A DNA stretch of 64,000 nt from Panax quinquefolius (taxonomy: Eukaryota; Streptophyta; Magnoliopsida; Apiales; Araliaceae), in contig CM035162.1 in the NCBI GenBank assembly GCA_020205615.1, positions 37,190,464-37,254,463 on the forward strand, read 5' to 3'. The notes under the pieces were generated by a model. That model searched no databases. It was not told the origin of the DNA and worked only from the letters and a program-made list of their open reading frames with translations. Made by a program: the position numbers and the translations under genes. This document shows, piece by piece, positions 56,585 to 64,000 of the stretch (its first letter is position 1; each line of letters starts with the position of its first letter).

Positions 56585-57214
56585 TTACTCCTGTTTTATG
56601 ATCTGAATCATTAATCTTCGATCCATATCGAATTGGGGTTGACCGCAATGTATAGGATAATTCAAGACTCGATGTTGGGTTCTTTCAATTTTCGTCCAAA
56701 AAGAGAAATACATATCATCTATTTTAGCCTTCTTAGATCGGACATCTCTTTCCACAATATCAACGCGTCGTGCAACTTTTACCCATGCATCACTCATTCT
56801 CACTCGTTCAGTTATTTCTTCTTCAAATTTCAGATTCGACTTTATCATCTTATACTCTGCCAAAGAGTGCTTCTGTTCAAGCATCACATATCGGGTAACA
56901 CAAGCTTGAATTGTTGCATCCTTTTGCTCCACGACCGCCTGCCGTTCTTCAGCCTATTCTTCTAACTCATGGATACGATTGTGCAATTCTAAATTTTGAT
57001 CATAAAATTCTTCTAATAAATTCTCCTCAGGTTCCTCTTCTTCCCCACTCTCAGCTGCTACCTCTGTGACTATCTCGGGTGCAACTATCAATTCTTCACT
57101 CACCACATGGATATCTCTAATTCCTTCTTCGCTTGACATCACATTATCCTGGTTGGTGATTAGAGGTGTCTCCACGATCTCATTCACTCCATTGTTAGCG
57201 TTCTCAGCTGCCAT
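56585..57214 (-). pseudogene. Gyp-G chimeric ORF: gag leader plus coiled-coil protein
   Basis: 209 codons from ATG 57214 to the stop at 56585, with a single internal TAG (56954-56956), one C-to-T step from Gln. Residues 1-25 match the Gyp-E gag leader (MAAENANNGVNEIVETPL). From ~residue 27 it matches the Gyp-A extra ORF (RDIHVVSEEL, acidic stretch, EFYDQNLELHNRIHELEE, YPIHCGQPQFDMDRRLMIQII). The coiled coil spans roughly residues 70-170. This is the best-kept version of this ORF in the window, in an element with everything else decayed. Function unknown. Confidence 0.78.
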
Positions 57215-57389
57215 TCTTAAAAACTGCCATAAAACAGGGGTTAATTAAACCAATTAACATATTATCCCTATACTTTGACCGACCAATTAAATACCAAATA
57301 AACTTAGGTAGATCATACTAGCAAAGGAATTCCCCGTCTCTCCCCTCCTAGTTCTTGTCTCACATCTCAGCCATGGATCATATCCCTAA

Positions 57390-57401
57390 GCTTTGATACC
57401 A
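57390..57401 (-). other. Gyp-G primer binding site
   Basis: Minus-strand TGGTATCAAAGC, two bases from the LTR end (57404). Confidence 0.85.
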
Positions 57402-57403
57402 AC

Positions 57404-60000
57404 TGTGACACCCCCAAAATAGGTATACATCACCCATCTTGAGTCGCCAAATACATGGTACAAAATTCAAATACAACTTAATTATACAACAGTCATGTAA
57501 AATACGACAAAATATAATCTAAGAGTTTTAATAAGAATATTGTCATCTAGACAATATCCACACTCAATGGAGTCCTCATTACATTTATTATCACACTATT
57601 TAACAGAATAGTGAGGACTACAAATGCTATCATACGGACCATCACTCTGGTTCCCGAGCTAGTCCTGGCCACGTTCTCATTTTTGAAGAGAAACGGTGAA
57701 AGAAAGGTGAGCTTAACTAGCCCAAAGAAGAAATATTATGACTAAGATAATGCGAGAATAACTTATCATTAGTCTTCAACAATGTTAAAGCGATAAAATA
57801 CAATAGACATCAAGTTTAAGCTGCGGTAGGAATAAATAATCCATTAGAAGAGTCGAGTAGAGCGTGATATCTACTATCTTCTATGATTTAAAATGTTTTC
57901 ATCAATTTTTATATTTGAGACTCGACTTAATAAATAAACCACATCATCGAGTCATCCCGCACTACGGGCCGAGGATATTCATTAAACCATCAATGGTCGT
58001 GACTATACCGAATAATCCACGGTCATAATCATACCAAAAAGCTGTTCATCGATGCACTTCTACAGACTCACGAGGACTTTTACCACATCATTTATAACAT
58101 TACAGTCATGATTATCCGAATAATCCTGGTCATAATCATACCAAGTCCATCTATGCACGTAAGTCAAAGATGACTTTTATCACAATATAAGCATGAGGAT
58201 GATGACAATGACATAATAATTCAATAAAAGCAGGTTCAAGAATAAATTTTAAAGATTTATAAGTTAATTTATCTTGAAATCAATTACGTCAAATTGTCGA
58301 CATGATACTACTTTATGGAGTAAAATTCAAGAATGCTCGAAGAATATTTCCATGAAAGATATCTGGGATGAAGCTTGAAATATCCGGGATATTCTACTAA
58401 TTTCATGAAGTATAGAAGCCAAAATTTTAACCAAATGAGTATCATAGAATATATGAAAGCGCAAATGGATTTTCACCGCCGTGCAGTAATCCACGTAGAG
58501 CAGATCATTTTCACAATTTAATAAGGAATGAATACGAAGGATCATTCACCGTGCATGTGATAATCCACATAGGCGGAGTTATTCCAACAGAATAATAAAG
58601 AATGGAACCCGGTCATGCGTAATCCACACGCATGCGGATATTCCAACAAAATAATAAAGAATGGAATAATGAAGAATTCACCGTGCATGCGATGCATCGC
58701 ATGCAACGAAAAGTTATTCCAATGAATAATAAAGAATGGAACCCGAGTCTAAGCGTAATCCAATGCAGATGTGAGGATATTCCAGCGTAATAATAAAGAA
58801 TGGAATAACAAAGAATTCACCACGCACGCGATAAATACGCACAGACATGTTATTCCAGCAGAATAATAAAGAATGGAATAATGAAGAATTTCACCATGTA
58901 TGCGGTGCTTGCATGTATAGGCAGTTATTCAACATAATAATAAAAAATAGAATAATGTGAAGCTCTCTTCATGAATCTGAAAGAAATAATACCTCTTACC
59001 TTAGAAAGAAAGCTGGATCTTTGGAGTAGAGAGGTAGCAGACTTCTCTTCTTCTTTCTCTCTATAATTTCTCTCTATAATAATTGCTCACAAAGCTTTAG
59101 TGAATTGGTGAGAAATGAAGGAAGAATGAGCTTCATTTATAGAAAAATATAGTTTCGATAATTAGACGTTTTGGGACTCGAAAAATTACAGTACAATACC
59201 TCCAACTTTTCTTTCATTTTTAATTTAGTCCTGCAAGTATTATCAAACTTGCACCACCTCCCCTAATAGTAAATAATATGAATCAATAGTTCAATCATGT
59301 GAATCGATAGTTATAATCATGTGAAAATACGAATTACAGTATAGTACCTCCATCTATACCTCTATTTTTAACTTAGTCATGCAAGTATTATCAATCTTCC
59401 ACCAACTCCCCTAATAGTACAAGACTATGAATCAATAGTACACACATGTGAACAAATAGTTATAATCATGTGAATTAATAGCAATTAATTGCTCATTTAT
59501 CCGATTAATTACCCGACTGGTTAGTAAAACTTCCAAACATCAATTAATATCGAAATAAATGTAGATTTCCACTAACACTAATAATTCCAACACAATGGAA
59601 CTGTCAATTTCATCTTTAATCAACACGAACTTATTCATCATTAATATTATAACTCACAATATTTAACAACCAGGTCGTTCCAAGGAAAGATGGGGCTTTT
59701 CGATAAGGATTTCTCCTTATTGGCGCGTAATTAGATGACCAAACCTCTCCTTGACAGAACTTCTAGACATTCTAATTATTACAATTTAATAATATGAATA
59801 ACTTTGTTGTCTCAATTATTGATTTAATAATATATCATATTATCATGATAATCTTTGTGACAATAATCGAATCAATAATACGAGAGATATGATCAAAGAA
59901 TTATTGTAGCAATAATTGAGTATAACTGAGTGACTTATCACGTAAAGCATCGAAGAATTCAATACCGTAGTGCTTCTTATGCTGACCACGCAGATTGTAT
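57404..60000 (-). repeat. Gyp-G 5' LTR, outer end missing
   Basis: Starts plus-strand TGTGACACCCCC next to the PBS. Minisatellite at 58490-58955. Follows the 3' LTR until ACCACGCAGATTGTA near 60000, then switches to unrelated DNA. About 0.3 kb of U3 start and the LTR terminus are lost. Confidence 0.88.
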
Positions 60001-60171
60001 GAGACATGTTTTGTTATAAGTATCCAAATCACACCCAAAACATGTATTATGTAAAATTCAAGTTCATAATTTTTATTTTTTTAGTTGTTTCAAAAAAAAA
60101 AACCAAAAAAAATAAAAATTTGGGGTCTCATATTTTAGGACTGTCCAGGACTCTCGAGATGGGATCCTTAT
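60001..60171. other. Non-repetitive AT-rich DNA, nothing recognised
   Basis: First sequence to the right of Gyp-G. It has a poly-A/T-rich patch at 60064-60117 and no supportable gene. Confidence 0.4.

Positions 60172-60245
<74 letters not shown>
60172..60245. repeat. (CT)n(AT)n compound microsatellite
   Basis: About 13 CT units then about 23 AT units, directly followed by a Stowaway-like MITE. ORFs called across it are artefacts. Confidence 0.97.
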
Positions 60246-60246
<1 letters not shown>

Positions 60247-60471
60247 TCTTTCCATTCTAAAATATAAAATGAAGATTTACTTTTTAGTAAATATGCGATA
60301 TTTTTAAATTAAATGTAATTTATTTTATTTTAAAAATAATAAATCAAATAATTAGTAGTATTTTTACTTAATTTACAGTTTTTATAATTGTCTAGTATAA
60401 ATAAAAGAATTCATATCAACTTTTAATTTGAAAATATTCGATTTTGATTCTATATTTTAGAACAGAGAGAA
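60246..60471. mobile_element. Stowaway-like MITE
   Basis: 226 bp flanked by TA. The ends CTCTTTCCATTCTAAAATATA and, inverted, TTCTCTCTGTTCTAAAATATA form imperfect terminal inverted repeats of the Tc1/mariner-derived Stowaway type. Its left end touches the AT microsatellite. Confidence 0.75.
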
Positions 60472-61133
60472 TATATTTTAATATATATATATTTTTGGTA
60501 AAAACAATAAAATTTTACTTTTCCCATAAAACTCTTTAGCACCTAAACTTCAATTACCCAAAACACCATTGCTATGATACCAAAAGGCTCTTAAATACTC
60601 CCTCAGTTATAAATTATAAAATTATTAATTTTTGAACTTTAATTTGATATATTTTAAATTTAAAATTAAAATGTCTTAACAAATTTTATGATAAATAAAT
60701 CTTATAATAAATAATACTTTTAAAATAATTTAAAATATTTATCATTGTATTGGCTATAATAAAAAAACACATCAATTTTGAATTAACAAATGTCTTTAAT
60801 TAACGGTATAAAATCAATAATGATCTTATATTTTAAAACAATACTTTTCAAACTCAAATTTTGAGATAATTAATTCACTTAACTTTTTACCGCTTGAAGA
60901 ACAAAAATTTTAGTGGATTACTTATTACTACAAGTAAAATAAAAAAGTGCATTTATTAATTCCTCATATATATACTTTTACAAATAATTCAAAAGCCTAG
61001 ATAGCATTAATGTATCCAAACATTATCCATTGACTATAAATAGAGTCACCCACTTGTCGAAATCACTTTATTGCAAGACCGACACATTTTTCTTGATTTT
61101 GTTTTAGTAAACTGATAAATTCATAACAAAAAA
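60472..61133. other. AT-rich intergenic DNA with a possible decayed MITE
   Basis: CTCCCTCAGTTATAAATTATA at ~60599 resembles one Stowaway end, but no clear partner was found. TATAAATAG occurs at ~61036 without a supported gene beside it. Confidence 0.4.
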
Positions 61134-61219
61134 TGATATTTTTATATAAAAATCGTTGCTATAGATCTTATAAACCGTCGTTATATATCTATAGCGAAAC
61201 TTTTCATATAAAAATATCA
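61134..61219. repeat. 86-bp hairpin with CACTA-like motif
   Basis: TGATATTTTTATATAAAAATCGTTGCTATAG pairs, imperfectly, with CTATAGCGAAACTTTTCATATAAAAATATCA. The loop carries AAACCGTCGTTAT, similar to the motif at 46430-46445. Confidence 0.6.
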
Positions 61220-61535
61220 ATTTCCTTAATTTTATTAGCCAAACAAGGCAAGGGCAAAGACACAAAAAAAATAAATTGAAGTAAAGGGAAAGAGAGAGGA
61301 GCCGTTCAATCGGTTCAAAAAGAAGATACAAATTTCAGAGTATGTCAAAAGCTTTATATAAATCTTTTAAGTTTTCTGCTCACAATATAAACAAAGATAA
61401 ACTATAAGGAAAAATAAAAATAAATTCTATAAAAAGAATGACTCCTATTTATAAATTATATACCGATCAAACATGAAGGATAGCCATCCAACTCAGCCAA
61501 ATTGGAGATACCTATAAGCTACAAACTGACGACAG
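61220..61535. other. Probable 3' flank of the possible gene at right
   Basis: AT-rich, no ORF of note. If the exon at 61536-61610 is real, this holds its 3' UTR on the minus strand. Confidence 0.35.
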
Positions 61536-61610
61536 TTACTCAACTTTGTTTGTGCATGTTAGAATTGCAGATTTCATTTCTTCTTTACTCAAGGTAGTTT
61601 CAACTATCAC
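61536..61610 (-). CDS. Possible terminal exon of an unidentified host gene
   Basis: On the minus strand, a polypyrimidine-poor but valid acceptor (TTTTTGGCAG) is followed by 25 in-frame codons, VIVETTLSKEEMKSAILTCT and then NKVE with TAA at 61538-61536. Its phase fits the exon at 62305-62237, joining QE to VIV. The composition (normal codon use, charged and hydrophobic mix) is gene-like compared with the surrounding AT-rich DNA. I do not recognise the protein. The 626-bp gap between the two exons would be an intron. No earlier exon could be identified in the window. Confidence 0.42.
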   Translation of the reverse strand: MIVETTLSKEEMKSAILTCTNKVE

Positions 61611-62236
61611 CTGCCAAAAATGATGCAAACATCAGCAGTCATTTGATGCTCCGAAATTTAGTACAACAAAGAGAATTTTCAATGGATACTGTATTATGGC
61701 AAACAGATGGAGAACCACACTAAGAGATCCCATCAACAAATTAATCGGCACTACCCTTTTAAAATGTGTCGTGTTAACAAAATAATTTTTTGATTCTAGT
61801 CATATTAATATCAAATAACAATCCTAATATTGACTCCATGCTACGATCTCAATAGAAGCAAAAAAGCATGCAAGAAAGTAACATTGCTTTTTAAATATTG
61901 ACAAGACCACCTCTCAACTTGAATAAGCTGCTTCACGAGACGTTAGACATAGCCACATCATGAGTAGAACATCTAGAATGGCCACAAGGTCCATATCCCA
62001 CAAGGAAAACCAACATGATGATCATACTTCCAAATTGAAGTCATTGTTGCTTATAGCTTCCGGTTTAGCTACCAGAATACTATCTCAAATTACTGAAGAT
62101 ATATTTTGTTTCATCTTATGATTAAAATCTTTAAATTGACAAAGTGGATCATCTTAGCGAGGAAAAGTTATTAGTGTTGCAAATATCTAATTTGTTGGAA
62201 CCTCGGACCAAGCTGATGAAATACAGATATCTTTAC

Positions 62237-62305
62237 CTCTTGTACTTTGTTTCCTGCTCGAGCAAGCAACTTGTATTGATTCTCAAACATCGACGCCATA
62301 TAAAC
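62237..62305 (-). CDS. Possible internal exon of the same unidentified gene
   Basis: 69 bp on the minus strand between TTTTTGCAG and GTAAAG, reading VYMASMFENQYKLLARAGNK and then VQE with no stop and complete codons at both ends. Both splice sites match plant consensus well. The phase is compatible with the exon at 61610-61536. The larger plus-strand ORF at 62144-62434 covers the same place but has no gene-like features. It could also be a captured or pseudogene fragment. Confidence 0.42.
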
Positions 62306-62580
62306 CTGCAAAAAGATTTAAATAAAGATAAAATGAGTTCCACTAGAAGGGCTCATAACTTGCGAGCAAAGAGCACAAAATTAGGTGAGCACAGATCTAA
62401 GGAACAAAATATCAAATTGCATGTGGTAAACTGAACTTCATCCTTTTTATCTTCTTCTTTTTTCTCTTTTTTTTATAAGTAGCGTCAACTTTTTCTTATT
62501 TGCAATTAACTACCAAGCTTTGCATCTAACAATGACATTTACTCAGATGTCAAAGTAATTGGAGGTTGATATAAATAATA

Positions 62581-62829
62581 CTCCATTCGTTCCACAAAAA
62601 GAGTCCCATTTGTGAAAAAATAATAATAAATTTGTCCAACAAAAAGAGTCATCTTTTTGTTGATAGTTGTATAAAATGACATAATATCCTCAATTTAGCC
62701 ATCACAATTTAATTATCACGTCACCACTACAAAACTATCAACTTATTATTTTAGGGGTAAACATGGAACAAATACATCCTTAATGTTGCAAAATTTGCAA
62801 ATGGAGTACTTTTTGTAGAACTAAGGGAG
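62581..62829. mobile_element. Stowaway-like MITE
   Basis: 249 bp flanked by TA. The left end CTCCATTCGTTCCACAAAAAG and the inverted right end CTCCCTTAGTTCTACAAAAAG are ~30-bp imperfect TIRs of Stowaway type. An internal AACAAAAAGAGTCATCTTTTTGTT forms a small palindrome. Confidence 0.88.
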
Positions 62830-62831
62830 TA

Positions 62832-64000
62832 TGAACAATTTCTAATTTTTAGAAGTGTATAACCTGATGTCGTTTCTTAAGGAGAACCAATAAAATATTA
62901 ATTACTTATGTATCAAATGAAAAAGAAAAAAAAAAAGAGAAAAGGAGAACCTAGAGTTGGTTTCTAGGAATAAAATTGTAGACGGAACTGTGATACGTAT
63001 TTGGTGTTCGTTATATATATATATATAGGGACTGATGCATGACTACCACTAGATGGGAGCACTATTCCATCTATTGCATCAAGGACTGTCCAATGTAAAA
63101 TTTAACGGTCATGTTTATATGAAAAAAATACCAAGGAAAAGACTAAGATCTGAAAGGGGGGATTACATTTTTAATCATCATTTGAGTCAAATAATAACAC
63201 CTTCCGCCCCTCAGAGGACCGGAAGGCCTTATTCATGGGATAACCCAAAAATCTTATGTTACCAAAAGATTCCTCATACCAAAAGATAATCAATCTTATG
63301 TTATGAAAAGATTCTTGTTACTTTTTCATGGGGTATAATATATTGTTATCATTTTTACATATCCTATTCATCTAGTATCAATTCACTATAAATACCAAGC
63401 TTGTTCTTTTTAACAATATGATGATATTAATTATGAAAATAAAAAATTACAATTAATAGTTTTTAAAGTAGTTTATGATAATATTAATTATAATAAATTA
63501 ACCCTTATCAAATTTAATTTATTTTAATTTAAATTTTAAAATTAACTTTATAAATTAAAATACGACACAAAGCACTATTATGTATTTATGTCTTTTTAAC
63601 GACAAGAAGCACTATTATGTCTTTTTATCCAAACCACTTTTTAATGTTTACCTTTGAGCTGTACTTATAATACAATTAAGGAATTTTTTCTTTTTTTGCA
63701 AAAATAAATAAATATAAATTTAATTTCACATTTTCTTAGCATTTGTCCCGATGGTATACCTGACTTTTAAAAGTTTTAATAATTACAATTCTATCAATTA
63801 AAATAAATGAACTCTTAAAAATTTTAAAATAATTTTGTTGTAAAATAACTTTATAAAATTAAAATACTATTCTTTTTTTGGAACGAGCACTATTAGTCAA
63901 CCACTTTTCGATATTACCTTTGAGTTGTGCTTATAATATAATAAATAAATAATTTTCTACATTTTTACAAAATTAAAATAATGAAGAATGAAGAAGGTAT
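62832..64000. other. AT-rich intergenic DNA, nothing firm
   Basis: No coding region supported on either strand; the frame at 63053-63289 lacks any recognisable pattern. A near-repeat of GAGCACTATTA and ACCTTTGAGCTGTACTTATAATA occurs at about 63605-63680 and 63885-63940, a weak local duplication. Confidence 0.45.

Larger units (their letters stand above)
48204..60000 (-). mobile_element. Gyp-G: deleted LTR retrotransposon carrying solo LTR-H
   Basis: On the minus strand: 5' LTR (60000-57404, outer end missing), PBS, coiled-coil ORF, protease, ~130-nt block, RNase H remnant, integrase C-terminal remnant split by LTR-H (52599-55328), 3' LTR (52305 to ~48262, inner U5 end missing). Capsid core, RT core and integrase core are absent. 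It shares the chimeric ORF with Gyp-C and the integrase-skipping join with Gyp-E. The 58 bases at 48204-48261 are of unclear origin. Confidence 0.88.

Noticed and set aside
60006..60260. 84-codon ORF ending in Ser-Leu and Ile-Tyr repeats
   Set aside because: Runs through a CT/AT microsatellite; the repeat translation is an artefact.
62144..62434. 96-codon plus-strand ORF
   Set aside because: It has no recognised features, and the opposite strand has a better exon candidate with splice sites.

Overview
This window looks like transposon-dense nuclear DNA from a flowering plant, probably a eudicot. It is AT-rich by eye and almost wholly built of Ty3/gypsy LTR retrotransposons of chromovirus (Tekay/Del-like) type, plus one MuDR-like DNA transposon, MITEs, a foldback element and microsatellites. 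No intact host gene was found. Two small exons near the right end (61536-62305, minus strand) may be the 3' end of one. All calls come from reading the sequence; nothing was searched. Element names (Gyp-A and so on) are mine.

Left nest, 1-46313. The right-hand halves of elements follow one another, each ending at an intact terminus. A copia-like fragment (1-1081) sits in the 5' LTR of Gyp-A (1082-31967). Gyp-A's right end lies in an LTR of Gyp-D (31968-33411, minus). Gyp-D's end lies in the 5' LTR of Gyp-E (33412-40003), Gyp-E's end lies in LTR-F (40004-42323), and LTR-F's end interrupts a MuDR-like transposase gene (42324-45324, minus). Gyp-A's pol is itself split by Gyp-B (6035-27004, minus), an unusual LTR-internal-LTR-LTR array. 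The last LTR of that array is split by Gyp-C (16378-25237, plus). The missing left halves are expected upstream of the window.

Middle, 46314-48261. This holds CACTA-like subterminal sequence, a 1.16-kb foldback element with AAT microsatellites, and a gag fragment.

Right nest, 48262-60000. Gyp-G (minus) has a 3' LTR with a roughly 1-kb unit present three times, a much-deleted internal region, and a solo LTR (LTR-H, 52599-55328) inserted with a perfect CTATA duplication. From 60001 to 64000 the DNA is lower-copy, with two Stowaway-like MITEs, a CT/AT microsatellite, a hairpin and the two possible exons.

Most interesting biology. Gyp-C, Gyp-E and Gyp-G look like members of a non-autonomous lineage. 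They lack most of reverse transcriptase, and instead all carry the same ~130-nt block of unknown origin. C and E share an RNase H deletion junction, and E and G share an integrase deletion junction. In C and G the first ORF is a chimera: a gag leader like that of Gyp-E joined to the acidic/coiled-coil ORF that Gyp-A carries upstream of its gag. Gyp-B, which keeps RT, RNase H and integrase remnants, is the best candidate here for a relative of the helper element.
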